Numbered from the stretch's first letter, positions 42,286 to 52,002 are shown. The stretch is 64,000 nt of DNA from Lysobacterales bacterium (GCA_016707485.1 JADJHN010000002.1:620001-684000), one strand, 5' to 3'. Notes: generated by a model from the letters alone, not told the origin. Made by a program: numbers and translations.

Positions 42286-44321
42286 CAGGCGGCCACGCCG
42301 TAACTGCGCAACAGCGCATCCGGGCTGGGTTCGCGGCCGCGGAAGGCGACAAAGGATTCCAGCGCCGGCCGCGATCCACCGACAGCAAGGACCGCCTTGC
42401 GCCAGGCTGCGCCGACTTCGCGGTTGAACACGCCTTCCTGCTCGAAACGCTCGAAGGCATCGGCGGACAGCACTTCGGCCCACAGATAACTGTAGTAGCC
42501 GGCGCCGTAGCCGCCGGCGAAGATGTGGGTGAAGGCATGCGGGAAGCGATGCCATTCGGGCGGCTGCAGCACCGCGACTTCACGACGCACCTCGTCAAGC
42601 AGCTGCAGCGTGCGCGCGCCGAGTTGCGGATCGAACTCGTGGTGCAGGCGGAAATCAAACAGGCCGAATTCCAGCTGGCGCACGAGGAACAGGCCAGACT
42701 GGAAATTGCGTGCCGCCTGCATGCGCTCGAACAGCGCATCCGGCAGGCGTTCGCCGCTTTGCCAGTGGCGCGCGATCAGGTCGAGGCCCTCGCGCTTCCA
42801 GGCAAAGTTCTCCATGAACTGGCTGGGCAACTCCACCGCATCCCACTCGACGCCGCTGATCCCGGAAACCCCGGCGAAATCCACTTCGGTCAGCATGTGA
42901 TGCAGGCCATGGCCGAATTCGTGGAAGAGGGTGATCACATCGTCATGCGTGAGCAGCGACGGCGTGTTCGCCGTCGGCGGGGCGAAATTGCAGGTCAGGA
43001 AGGCGATGGGCAATTGCAAGGAATCCTTTTTTCGCAAGCGCGACGTGCATACGTCCATCCACGCGCCACCACGCTTGCCGGTGCGTGCGTAGAGGTCGAC
43101 ATAGAAGCCGGCGAAAACCACGCCGTCGGCATCGAGCAGATCGTAGTAGCGCGCGTCCTCGTGCCAGACATCGACACCTTGGCGCAGGCGCACGCCGACG
43201 CCGAGCACGCGCTCGATCACCGCGAACAGGCCGTCCATGACCGCCGGCAGCGGGAAATAGGGTTTCAGCTCCTCCTCGTTCAAGGCGTATTTGCGCTCGC
43301 GCAGTTTTTCCGAGGCATAGCCGACATCCCAGGGCTGCAGGTCGGCGATCTGCAGGTGTTCGGCGGCGAACGCGCGCAACTCGGCAAGATCGGCTTCGGC
43401 CATCGGCCGCGCCTTGGCGACAAAATCGCGCAGGAAGGCAATTACCTGGTCTGGCGAAGTCGCCATCTTCGTCGCCAGCGATTCCTCGGCGGTGCTGGCG
43501 AAGCCGACCAGCAGCGCGGATTCGTGGCGCAGGGCGAGGATGCGCTCGATGCGCGCTGTGTTGTCGAATTTCCCGCCATCGGCATTTTCCGAGGCACGCG
43601 TGCCATAGGCGCGATAGACGCGGGCGCGCAGCGCACGATCGTCGGCATAACTCAGCACGGCTTGCACGCTGGGCTGCTTGAGGGTGACCAGCCAGCCTTC
43701 GAGGCCTTTTTCCTCGGCATAGGCACGCAGCACGGCGCGCCCCGATTCCGGGATGCCGGCGATACCGGCGGCATCGGTGATGTGTTCGCTCCAGGCATCG
43801 GTGGCATCGAGCACGGCTTCCTCGAACTCGGTGGAAAGCCGCGCCAGTTCGCTGGAGATTTCGCGGTAACGCGAGCGTGCCGGTTCCTCGAGGGCAACAC
43901 CGGCAAGGACGAAATCGCGCAGCTCGTGTTCGACGAGGGTGCGCGCCGCCGCCGGCAAGGCGGCAAACGCCGCCCCTTCATGCACGGCCTTGACCGCCGC
44001 ATAGAGCTCGCGGTTCTGGCCAAGGGCACTGCTGAAGGCGACGATCTTTTCCTGCGCCTTGGCATAGGCCTCGCGCAATGCCTCGGAGTCGGCGACGCCG
44101 TGCAGATGGCCGACCGGTGCCCAGGCGCGCGACAGGCGGTCGTCGAGATCCTCGCAGACGCCGATGACATTCTCGAAGCTGCGCGGGGTCTTCGCCGCAA
44201 GCAAGGCATCGATGCCGGCCTGGTAGTCGGCAAGGATGGTGTCGATCGCCGGCTCGACGTGCTCCGGGCGGATCGCCGAGAAGCGTGGCAGGACGGTGTT
44301 TTCAAGCAGCGGATTGCTCAT
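42285..44321 (-). CDS. prlC: Oligopeptidase A (M3 metallopeptidase)
   Basis: This 678-residue cytoplasmic zinc peptidase degrades short peptides, including cleaved signal peptides. The HExxH zinc motif is HEFGHGLHHML near residue 467, with the downstream Glu ligand in VSGISGVEWDAVELPSQFMENF (read in parts). The FTHIFAGGYGAGYYSYLWAEVL motif near the end is typical. ATG 44321 (MSNPLLE) is chosen with GGAA 6 bases upstream; an in-frame ATG at 44333 is less likely. It is divergent from the patatin gene. Confidence 0.96.
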   Translation of the reverse strand: MSNPLLENTVLPRFSAIRPEHVEPAIDTILADYQAGIDALLAAKTPRSFENVIGVCEDLDDRLSRAWAPVGHLHGVADSEALREAYAKAQEKIVAFSSALGQNRELYAAVKAVHEGAAFAALPAAARTLVEHELRDFVLAGVALEEPARSRYREISSELARLSTEFEEAVLDATDAWSEHITDAAGIAGIPESGRAVLRAYAEEKGLEGWLVTLKQPSVQAVLSYADDRALRARVYRAYGTRASENADGGKFDNTARIERILALRHESALLVGFASTAEESLATKMATSPDQVIAFLRDFVAKARPMAEADLAELRAFAAEHLQIADLQPWDVGYASEKLRERKYALNEEELKPYFPLPAVMDGLFAVIERVLGVGVRLRQGVDVWHEDARYYDLLDADGVVFAGFYVDLYARTGKRGGAWMDVCTSRLRKKDSLQLPIAFLTCNFAPPTANTPSLLTHDDVITLFHEFGHGLHHMLTEVDFAGVSGISGVEWDAVELPSQFMENFAWKREGLDLIARHWQSGERLPDALFERMQAARNFQSGLFLVRQLEFGLFDFRLHHEFDPQLGARTLQLLDEVRREVAVLQPPEWHRFPHAFTHIFAGGYGAGYYSYLWAEVLSADAFERFEQEGVFNREVGAAWRKAVLAVGGSRPALESFVAFRGREPSPDALLRSYGVAA

Positions 44322-44423
44322 GCGGGTTTCCATGCAGGCACGCTCGTGACCAAGCGTCGAGCGGTGAACTTGGAGCGCGGATGGCGCAAAATCAAGCGCA
44401 ACCCACGACCCTGACCGGATTCG

Positions 44424-46190
44424 ATGAACATCGAAGATGCCCGCCAGACCCGCGACATCCTGCGTGCCCTGCCGTTGTTCCGCCATCTCGATGACGCCGC
44501 CCTTGCCGAGCTCGGTGCCGAGCTGCAGTGGTTCGCCCTGCCGGGCGGCTCCTCGCTGTTCGAGCAGGGCGATGCCAGCGACGCGCTGTATGTGCTGAAG
44601 AGCGGCAGCGTCGGTGCCTTCCGCAATGACGAGCATGGCAACGCGCAACTGGTCGGCGTGGTCGCTGCCGGCGAGACGGTCGGCGAGGTCGGCATGATTG
44701 TCGACATGCCGCGCAACGCCAGCATCCGCGCCCTGCGCGATTCGGAATTGCTGCGCCTTTCCCGACACGATTTCGAGAAGCTGGTCAACCATCATCCACG
44801 CTCGATGCTGGCCATGGCGCGGCTGGCCGTGCGGCGTACCTCCGCGCAAGACGAGAACGCCTCGATGAGCGCACCGCGCACCTTTGCCGTGCTGCGCCAG
44901 AATGCCGGCGTCGACGTGCATGGCTTTGCCGAGGAACTGGTGCGCATGCTTGGCGCCTTTGCCAGCTGCGCGATGATCGACCGCAAGGAAGGCCAGGGTC
45001 GCCTGAGCAGCTGGTTCAACGAACTTGAGGCGCGCACGCGTTTTGTCATCTATGTCGCCGATGCCGACGACGAATGGCAGGCCCTGTGCGTGCGCCAGGC
45101 CGATTGCCTGCTGCTGCTGGCGAATGCGGACGAGGAGCCGGGCGAATGGCCAGCGGGGGCCTGCGCCGATGCCTCGTTGGCGTTGTCGCGACCGCGCCAC
45201 CTGATCCTCGTGCATCCGCGGCAGCTCGTCGAAGGCGCGGCGCTGCGCTGGTTGCAGAAGACACCCGGCATCCGCCACCACCACCTGCGCGATGTGCGCG
45301 ATGCGCGCGACGTGCGCCGCATCGCACGCCTGCTCACCGGGCGCAGTTTGAGCCTGGTGCTGTCGGGCGGCGGCGCGCGCGGCTTTACCCAGATCGGCAT
45401 CGTGCGTGCACTGCGCGAAGCGGGCCTGGAGATTGATTGCGTCGGCGGCACCAGCATTGGCGCCATCATCGGTGCCGGCGTGGCACTGGAGTGGTCGGAC
45501 CAGGAAATGTTCGACAACTACCGCTACAGCTTCGTCAGCGCCCGGCCACTCGGCGACTACACCTTGCCGCTGGTGGCACTGACCCGCGGCAAGCGGGTTT
45601 CGCGCCTGCTCCGCGAGCAGTTTGGCGCGCGCGACATCACCGATTTGCCCTTGCCGTATTTCTGCTGCTCGTCAAACCTGAGCAGCGGGCAACTGGAGAC
45701 CCATCGGCATGGCCCGTTGTGGTTCTGGCTGCGTGCCTCCTGCGCCATCCCGGGGGTCATTCCGCCGGTCTGCCACCACGGTGAGGTGTATGTCGACGGC
45801 GCGGTCATCAACAACCTGCCGACCGACGTCATGCATGCCTTGCAGCCCGGAGCGATGGCCGCCGTCGACATTGGCGCCGACGATTCCCTGCGCACTCGCA
45901 TCGAGGAATACGCCACCCCGCCCTTCTGGAAACTGGTCTTCGACTTTCGCCGCGGACTGCGCCCCGGCATCTTCGACATCCTGATCCGCTCGGGCATGGT
46001 CAACGCCGAACTGGCCAGCGCCGAACGCCGCCGTCTGGTCAGCCTGCTGCTGGAGCCACCGGTGCGCGACATCGGCCTGCTCGACTGGAAAGCCTACGAA
46101 CGCGCGGTCGAATCCGGTTACCAGTATGCCGTGCGCGTGATTGGCACCCAGCGCGACAGCCTGCACGAGCAGCTGCCGTTGCGCGTGTGA
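44424..46190 (+). CDS. Patatin-like phospholipase with cNMP-binding domain (NTE/RssA-like)
   Basis: This is a 588-residue protein. Residues 12-130 form a cyclic-nucleotide-binding-type domain (LPLFRHLDDAALAELG, SGSVGAF, VGEVGMIVDMPRNASIRA). A middle region follows, then a patatin domain from about 308: oxyanion GGGARG near 314, nucleophile GTSIG near 344, catalytic Asp in VDGA near 457. It resembles a one-cNMP-domain version of neuropathy target esterase. It is likely a lysophospholipase at the inner face of the membrane. No membrane helix is evident. Confidence 0.92.
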   Translation: MNIEDARQTRDILRALPLFRHLDDAALAELGAELQWFALPGGSSLFEQGDASDALYVLKSGSVGAFRNDEHGNAQLVGVVAAGETVGEVGMIVDMPRNASIRALRDSELLRLSRHDFEKLVNHHPRSMLAMARLAVRRTSAQDENASMSAPRTFAVLRQNAGVDVHGFAEELVRMLGAFASCAMIDRKEGQGRLSSWFNELEARTRFVIYVADADDEWQALCVRQADCLLLLANADEEPGEWPAGACADASLALSRPRHLILVHPRQLVEGAALRWLQKTPGIRHHHLRDVRDARDVRRIARLLTGRSLSLVLSGGGARGFTQIGIVRALREAGLEIDCVGGTSIGAIIGAGVALEWSDQEMFDNYRYSFVSARPLGDYTLPLVALTRGKRVSRLLREQFGARDITDLPLPYFCCSSNLSSGQLETHRHGPLWFWLRASCAIPGVIPPVCHHGEVYVDGAVINNLPTDVMHALQPGAMAAVDIGADDSLRTRIEEYATPPFWKLVFDFRRGLRPGIFDILIRSGMVNAELASAERRRLVSLLLEPPVRDIGLLDWKAYERAVESGYQYAVRVIGTQRDSLHEQLPLRV

Positions 46191-46196
46191 GCGACG

Positions 46197-47909
46197 CTAC
46201 TCGAAACCGTGCGCGAAGATGCTGTCGTTGCCGGTCAATTCGACGATGTATTCCGTGCTGCCGCCGCTGACATCGATACGCCAGCCCGAGTAATAGGTTT
46301 CGTCGCCCGGCACCGACTGCGTGCGCCAGTCGAGCGCGCTCAAGGTTGCATTCGCCGGGCTGAGCACGCGGATATGCAGGTTGCCGGCGGCAGCGTTGCG
46401 GCCGACGATGACCGGCTGCACCGGCACATTGATCTGGAACACGGCACTGGTATTGCTGCCGAGGCTGAACTGGTCGTGCACGCGCAGGGTGCGCCGGGCG
46501 AAATCGAGGGTGCGCTGCCAGGATTGCACGGCCACATTGCCGTCGTACGCCGGGGTCAGGTTGGCGACGACATGCACGTCGCCACCGCTGCCCGGAGTCA
46601 CCAGCATGCTCGAGGTGGTGCCCTCGCGCTGTGGCACGGTTGTGCCGTTGTGGACAAAGCGCAGCAAGTTGTGCACCTCGGTGCCCTGCTGGATGCCGCT
46701 GTGCGTCCACATGTTTTCGGTAGCGGCCAGCCAATCGCCCTCGAACAGGGTGAACGAACCCTGGTTCTGGTGGGCGTGGCTCTGCACATAGGGGCCGGCG
46801 GAAAACTGCAGCCACATGGCGCCGGTATCCCATCCGCTGCGCGAGAACAGCTGGCCGGTGCCGGTGGCATGGTAGGTCAGCGCCGCGGGCGGCGTGCCGC
46901 CAGCACCGCTGGGCAGCAGGTTGTGCCGGTAGTTGAAACCGCTTTCCATGGTCTGGTTGGAAATCGAGTGCAGCCACCAGGCGGCATCGTCGCGGGCGAC
47001 GGCATTGCTCGACATTGCCCGCGCTTCGAGCATGAGCGTGCGGTGGTAGTCGTAGATGACCGGCTCGGAGACACGCGCCTGGTCGCCGATGGGTGCAACC
47101 CGGTCGAGGGTCGGCACGGTGGCATGGATCCACCAGAGGATGCTCGCATCCAGATGGCCGTTCAGGCTGGCCAGATTGACGCCGGTGGAGTCGCGCCAGA
47201 CCCGGTACAGCGCGAACACGCTGCGATGCGAAAGGCCGTAAGCCGTGCCTTCCTCGCTGCCACCTCCTTCCAGCGTTGCCAGGTAGGCGCTCAATGCCGG
47301 CAACTTGTCGTTCTGCAGCAACTGCATCCAGGTGCTGTTGCCGGTGGCCAGCGCCCAGTACATGGTCGCTTGCAGAAAACTGTAATAGTAGTTGTTGGCC
47401 GGGTCGGTGATCGACCAGCCGGACCACGGCCAGGCAACGCCGCCCCACTGGGCATCGGCGGGATGCCAGACATTCCACACCGCCTGTTCGGCATAGGCCG
47501 CCCAGCGATTGCGTTGCGCCGGCGGTATCAATGTCGAACACCAGTCGAGGGTCAGGGCGAGGTCGCCAATCATCGGCCCGACTTCGAGGTAGGAGTCGCC
47601 GGCCACCTCGGGACGTTGGCCAAGCGCCATTGCGGCTTCGGCAGCGGCCACCTGGGTCTCGACCATGGCGATGGCGAGATTGGCATAAGCCACCTGCCCG
47701 GTCAGCCGGTACATGGTCACTGCATCGGTGGCCGAGAAGGCATAACCCGGATTGCCGGCCACGGCCTGATCGACCCAGAGCTTGAAGCGCTGGTACTCGG
47801 CCGATTGCAGGTTGACGTAGGACAGGTCGATGTTGATTGCGGCACGCACTTGCGCTGCGGCAAGCAACAGCGTCAGTGCCAGCAAGCTGATTCGCAAGAT
47901 CCTCGACAT
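46197..47909 (-). CDS. Secreted heparinase II/III-like protein with IFAxxFE tail
   Basis: This 570-residue precursor has a Sec signal peptide (about 1-23, ending QVRA-AIN). An alpha-helical (alpha/alpha) toroid region (about 40-330, including DLALTLDWCSTLIPP, NNYYYSFLQ) is followed by a beta-rich heparinase II/III-like part (GWDTGAMWLQFSAGPYVQSHAHQNQGSF in two pieces, with candidate catalytic His/Tyr residues). It may cleave an acidic polysaccharide by beta-elimination. The chain ends GNDSIFAHGFE, a tail shared with the FG-GAP protein at 35036. ATG 47909 has AGGG upstream. The substrate is not deducible. Confidence 0.78.
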   Translation of the reverse strand: MSRILRISLLALTLLLAAAQVRAAINIDLSYVNLQSAEYQRFKLWVDQAVAGNPGYAFSATDAVTMYRLTGQVAYANLAIAMVETQVAAAEAAMALGQRPEVAGDSYLEVGPMIGDLALTLDWCSTLIPPAQRNRWAAYAEQAVWNVWHPADAQWGGVAWPWSGWSITDPANNYYYSFLQATMYWALATGNSTWMQLLQNDKLPALSAYLATLEGGGSEEGTAYGLSHRSVFALYRVWRDSTGVNLASLNGHLDASILWWIHATVPTLDRVAPIGDQARVSEPVIYDYHRTLMLEARAMSSNAVARDDAAWWLHSISNQTMESGFNYRHNLLPSGAGGTPPAALTYHATGTGQLFSRSGWDTGAMWLQFSAGPYVQSHAHQNQGSFTLFEGDWLAATENMWTHSGIQQGTEVHNLLRFVHNGTTVPQREGTTSSMLVTPGSGGDVHVVANLTPAYDGNVAVQSWQRTLDFARRTLRVHDQFSLGSNTSAVFQINVPVQPVIVGRNAAAGNLHIRVLSPANATLSALDWRTQSVPGDETYYSGWRIDVSGGSTEYIVELTGNDSIFAHGFE

Positions 47910-48009
47910 GATGGCGCACCCTTGACCCGGAGGTGCTGGATCATCGCAGGCCGGCCTTGCCCATTGCGCGACGCAGGCCACAGCTCCGCGCACGCGGCGA
48001 AGCGTGCGC

Positions 48010-48399
48010 TCAGGCGGGCTCGACGACCACGGCGGTGCCGTAGCAGAGCACCTCGGCCAGGCCGGGCATGATTTCCGTGGCGTCATAGCGCATGCCGATG
48101 ATCGCGTTCGCGCCAAGCATGCGTGCCTGGCGGATCATCAACTGATAGGTTTCGGCGCGGGTCTGCTCGCACAGTGTCGTGTACACCGTGATGTTGCCGC
48201 CGAACAGCGAATGCAGGCCGCCGATGAAATTGCCGACGATCGAGCGCGAGCGCACGGTCAGGCCACGCACCACGCCGAGGCTGCGCACGACCCGATAGCC
48301 GGGCAGTTCGAGTGCCGTGGTCACCATGCTGTTGTGGATCGAGGCGCTTCGATGGGCCTCCGCAGGAGTTGCGGAAGGGCTCAGATTGATGGTTTCCAT
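48010..48399 (-). CDS. YbjQ/UPF0145 family protein
   Basis: This 129-residue protein matches the YbjQ family (formerly 'heavy-metal-binding'). The core runs through LPGYRVVRSLGVVRGLTVRSRS, TLCEQTRAETYQLMIRQARMLGANAIIGMRYD and ends with CYGTAVVVEP; each piece is read separately. Members form pentamers; their role is unsettled. It sits between the heparinase-like gene and a VOC protein on the same strand, with no clear functional link. Confidence 0.88.
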   Translation of the reverse strand: METINLSPSATPAEAHRSASIHNSMVTTALELPGYRVVRSLGVVRGLTVRSRSIVGNFIGGLHSLFGGNITVYTTLCEQTRAETYQLMIRQARMLGANAIIGMRYDATEIMPGLAEVLCYGTAVVVEPA

Positions 48400-48444
48400 C
48401 GGTTTTCTCCGGCGTGCCGAACATGTCCCGGTCCCCGGGCAGGC

Positions 48445-48852
48445 TCAAGCGGTTGGCGGACCCTTCAATTCGACAATATTGCCCTCGGGATCCTCGACAT
48501 AGATGGACGGGCCTTCACCCTCGGCACCGTTGCGCGACTGCGTGTCTCCAGCCTCGATGCCGAATGCCGCCAGATGCCGACGGATATCGGCCTCGTCGAA
48601 CGGTTCGATACGCAGGCAGAAGTGATCGAGGTTGCGTGCGCGCGGATCGGGTGCGCCACCGCCTTCGCGGCCCAGCTTTCCGGTCACCGGCACGAGATCG
48701 ATCAGGCCCTGTCCGGCGCGCAACTGGATCAGGCCAATGCTGTCGTCTTGCAGCTCGACCGGGCAGCCGAGCACGTCGCAATAGAAATGCAGCATGGCCG
48801 CGACATCGACAATGCGCAGGACCAGGTGGTCGATTTCACGAACGTGGATCAT
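48445..48852 (-). CDS. VOC family (glyoxalase-like) protein
   Basis: This is a 135-residue single-module VOC protein: IDHLVLRIVDVAAMLHFYCDVLG at the start, NLDHFCLRIEPFDEADI in the middle and IYVEDPEGNIVELKGP at the end. His in IDH and DHF and Glu in IVEL are the usual metal positions. It resembles glyoxalase/bleomycin-resistance-like small enzymes annotated as VOC virulence or lactoylglutathione-lyase-like. ATG 48852 is preferred over GTG 48855. The reaction is unknown. Confidence 0.88.
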   Translation of the reverse strand: MIHVREIDHLVLRIVDVAAMLHFYCDVLGCPVELQDDSIGLIQLRAGQGLIDLVPVTGKLGREGGGAPDPRARNLDHFCLRIEPFDEADIRRHLAAFGIEAGDTQSRNGAEGEGPSIYVEDPEGNIVELKGPPTA

Positions 48853-48954
48853 CACGCAGTTTCCTGCACGGCGACGACAAGCAGCCTGCGCGAAGCGCTC
48901 GCGCAGGCTTGTCCGCAGCCACCATGCCCCATGCCCGTACCGCGGCCAGTCGAC

Positions 48955-50541
48955 TCAGTTGCAGGCAAACGGCAACAGGTCAGAGGCCATGCTCGATTCG
49001 CAGCGCCAGTTGCCGTTGCCGGTGTAGGTCCACTCGATGCGTTCGATGCGCGCGGCAAACGGAATGTCGGAGGAAGAGGACAGGCGGATCGTCACCGTGC
49101 ATGCGGGCGAAATGCCGCCGAGCTGGATCGATTCGATCCAGGCATTGTCCGAGCGGCGTTCCTCGGCCGGGCAATCGCCGGCGGCATCGGCAATTGCCGC
49201 CACTTCGCTTTGCGTGGCGCTGGCGACCATGTACACGGCGGTCAAGCCGGTGCGGATGGTCTCCTTGTCGCCCTCGTCGACGCCCGAGCTGCTGCTTGGA
49301 CTGGACAGGTCCGGGCTGCTGCTGGACATGTCCGGAAGCCCGGACATCGAGGAATCGGGGATATCCATGCTGCCCATGCGCCCCATGAACATGCTGATCA
49401 TGTAGCTGTAGCCGGCGATCATGACGATCATGCCGAGGATCGGCAGGCCGTTGAGCACCCAGCCGTACCACGGCATCTTCGGTCGTACGGTTGGCAGCGG
49501 CTGGCCGGGGTTCACCTCGCGGAACACCACGCAGGTGCTGGCCATCATGTCGTGCAGGGCCTGCTTGCGGCCGGTGAAGCCGGCCATCATCCAGCCAATG
49601 CCGAAGGGAATGATGCCGGTGACGATCTTGCCGAAGAAGCGGCCGGTCGCGCGACCGAAGGTGATGCGCTCGCCGCTGGCATTGGTGACCTTCAGGCCCA
49701 TGATGCGCTTGCCCGGCGTGGCCTGGTTGACGCCGCTCTCGAACTTGGCGAAAAACAGCCACGAGCCGACGATCGCACCCACATAAGCAAGGAAATAAAA
49801 CAGGAAGATCATGCCACCCGGCGACTCGCCCGACATCGCGGCCTGGAAGCTCAAGTAAAACAGCAGACCAAACACCAGCAGGAACGGAATCATCAGGATC
49901 AGCGAATCCAGCGAGTAGGCGGCGAAACGACGCCAGAAGCCCGCATGCACGATGTCGCCTTCGGGCAACAGGTTGCCGGCGGCGGCGGATGGCGTGAATG
50001 CCACGGCAGCAGGCGCCGCAGCGGCCATGCGCATGTCGACGGCCGCCGGTGCCGCCGGCCTTGGCGCACTTCCGGCGCTTGGCGCCATGGCTTCGGCGCG
50101 AACCGTGCTGAATGCAACCGTGGCCTGCTGGTCCATGTCGGTAGCCGGCGAGCTCGGCACGATGAACGGCTTCCAGTCGGAGCTGCCGACCACGGCAATG
50201 CTGATGCTCGATGGCCAGGCGCCGCTGCGCACGCGGTTCTCGACATAGGCATGCGGCACCGGACCGCGTGGCACGCCATCGACCAGCACGAACAGGTTGT
50301 CGCCGCTGACGGCCTGCAGGTCGGTCACGGCGCCGATGGCCGATGCCCCATCCTGTAATTTCTGCAATTTGCCGAGATCGTCGCTTTCCTTGATAGAGAT
50401 GGGCGCGCGGGCCAGCAACTCGGCCTTGAGGCGCTCGGGCTCCATGCGGAAGTAGGCGGCCAGAGCCGGCCAGACCGTCGCGGCATCGAAACCAGGCAGG
50501 ATTTCACCGGTCAGAACCAGGGCGTGCTTGATGGGTTGCAT
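48955..50541 (-). CDS. GYF_2-RDD membrane protein with pilin-like C-terminus (copy 1)
   Basis: This is a 528-residue protein. Order: an N-terminal helical domain (about 1-75, HALVLTGEILPGFDAATVW, with an L7/L12-like KESDDLGKL), a GYF_2-like segment (LVDGVPRGPVPHAYVENRVRSGAW), a linker, an RDD domain with three or four helices (AGFWRRFAAYSLDSLIL to the GKRIMGLKV motif), then another helix and a Ser-rich stretch. The C-terminal domain ends WRCESSMASDLLPFAC, the disulfide-closed end pattern of type IV pilins. Start ATG 50541 aligns with the paralogue at 50662; the upstream ATG 50550 does not. It is tandem with that paralogue. Confidence 0.8.
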   Translation of the reverse strand: MQPIKHALVLTGEILPGFDAATVWPALAAYFRMEPERLKAELLARAPISIKESDDLGKLQKLQDGASAIGAVTDLQAVSGDNLFVLVDGVPRGPVPHAYVENRVRSGAWPSSISIAVVGSSDWKPFIVPSSPATDMDQQATVAFSTVRAEAMAPSAGSAPRPAAPAAVDMRMAAAAPAAVAFTPSAAAGNLLPEGDIVHAGFWRRFAAYSLDSLILMIPFLLVFGLLFYLSFQAAMSGESPGGMIFLFYFLAYVGAIVGSWLFFAKFESGVNQATPGKRIMGLKVTNASGERITFGRATGRFFGKIVTGIIPFGIGWMMAGFTGRKQALHDMMASTCVVFREVNPGQPLPTVRPKMPWYGWVLNGLPILGMIVMIAGYSYMISMFMGRMGSMDIPDSSMSGLPDMSSSSPDLSSPSSSSGVDEGDKETIRTGLTAVYMVASATQSEVAAIADAAGDCPAEERRSDNAWIESIQLGGISPACTVTIRLSSSSDIPFAARIERIEWTYTGNGNWRCESSMASDLLPFACN

Positions 50542-50661
50542 TGTTTCCATTCCCGTTCGTTTTCAGTGGTGGTTGCGGGCCAGTGCCGGCAAGCGGCCCG
50601 ATTGCGGATCAAGTATCGCCGGCAGGCGGGGCAGATGCACGCCTTCGGCCTGCGGCTCTCA

Positions 50662-52002
50662 TCAGCGGCAGGAGGTCGGCAGGTATTTCGACTCGATTGC
50701 CGAGCTGCAGGTCCAGACTGCCGCATCGGAATACTGCCATTCAACGGCCTGGCCACGGATCATGCCGGGCGTACCGGAATCCGCGGCGAACAACAGGGTC
50801 ACCACGCAGTCCGGAGCCTCGCCGCTGATGCGGATCGAGGCGACGAGCGGATTGGTCGATGCGGTGAATTGCGCCTGGCAACCGTCCTGCGCGGCGACCG
50901 CTTCGGCGACCGCAAGCTTGGCCGCATCGGCATCGAGCATGGCCGTCGCCACCTTGGCCCGCACGGTGTATTGCTGGTAGGCCGGCAGGGCGATGGCGGC
51001 AAGAATGGCAATCGGGAACACGGCCAGAAGCAGGCAGTTTGCGGCCCAGCCATACCATGGCATGCGCGGGCGCACCGTCGGCAGGGGCTGGCCCGGGCGC
51101 ACCGTCTCGAAAACCACGCAGGTATCCGCAATGAGGTCGTGCAGGGCCTGCTTGCGCGTGGTCCAGCCCGCCAGCGCATAGCCGATATACAAGGTGATGC
51201 AGGAGATGGCACCGGCAAAGTAGCGTCCGCTGGCCTGGCCGAGATTCAGTCGCTGGCCCTTGCCGTCGGTGGCGATGATGCCCATTGCGCGCTTGCCGAG
51301 GGTCGCCTGCGCGGGCGAACTTTCCATCAGTGCGAAATACGCCCAGCGGCCGCCGATGTAGACGAAGAAGCCGAGGATGGGAATCATCAGGATGATCGTG
51401 GTCGGAATGGCCAGGATCAGGTTGTCGATCAGATTCGCCGCACAGCGACGCCAGAAGCCGGCATGGATGGCCTCGCCGGCCGGCAAGGGCAACACGGCTT
51501 CCTTGCGACTGGCGATGCCGTCGGCAACGCGGGCGATTTTCGCCGCAACCGTATCGGACTCGGCCGCGGCCGGGATCGCTGCGGCGGCAAGCGGTGCCGG
51601 TGGCACGCCGGCGGCGAGCGGCGGCAGCACGCGCCATTCGGAACTGCCGGGCGGCGCCGCCTTGAGACCGGCCGGCCAGGCCCCGCTGCGAATGCGCTGA
51701 TCAATGTAGCTGCGTGGCAGCGGGCCGCGTGGCACATTTTCAAGGAGGACAAAGTAGCTGCCGCCGCTGGAAGGATGCACTTCGCACTGCGCCCCCATGG
51801 CAAGCAGGGCCGCCGCGCGGCGCTCGAGATCGGCGAGGTCGTCGGATTCCTTGAGGGTCATCGGCACCCGCGCCAGCACCTCGCTGTCCAGGCGCGCCGA
51901 CTCGATGCGGAAATGCTCGGCGACCGCCTTCCAGACGGCGGCGGCTTCGAACCCGGCCAGCAGTTCGCCGGTCAAGATCAGCGCATGCTTGTTTGATTCC
52001 AT
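50662..52002 (-). CDS. GYF_2-RDD membrane protein with pilin-like C-terminus (copy 2)
   Basis: This is a 446-residue paralogue of the neighbouring gene. N-terminal helical domain (1-77), GYF_2-like segment (82-125), RDD domain (about 179-300), then from residue 321 a segment almost identical in style to a mature type IV pilin N-terminus: LAAIALPAYQQYTVRAKV followed by an amphipathic helix. The end is VWTCSSAIESKYLPTSC with Cys432 and Cys445 placed like the pilin disulfide loop. There is no prepilin peptidase site, since this helix is internal. GGAGG precedes ATG 52002. The likely topology places the pilin head in the periplasm. Confidence 0.85.
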   Translation of the reverse strand: MESNKHALILTGELLAGFEAAAVWKAVAEHFRIESARLDSEVLARVPMTLKESDDLADLERRAAALLAMGAQCEVHPSSGGSYFVLLENVPRGPLPRSYIDQRIRSGAWPAGLKAAPPGSSEWRVLPPLAAGVPPAPLAAAAIPAAAESDTVAAKIARVADGIASRKEAVLPLPAGEAIHAGFWRRCAANLIDNLILAIPTTIILMIPILGFFVYIGGRWAYFALMESSPAQATLGKRAMGIIATDGKGQRLNLGQASGRYFAGAISCITLYIGYALAGWTTRKQALHDLIADTCVVFETVRPGQPLPTVRPRMPWYGWAANCLLLAVFPIAILAAIALPAYQQYTVRAKVATAMLDADAAKLAVAEAVAAQDGCQAQFTASTNPLVASIRISGEAPDCVVTLLFAADSGTPGMIRGQAVEWQYSDAAVWTCSSAIESKYLPTSCR

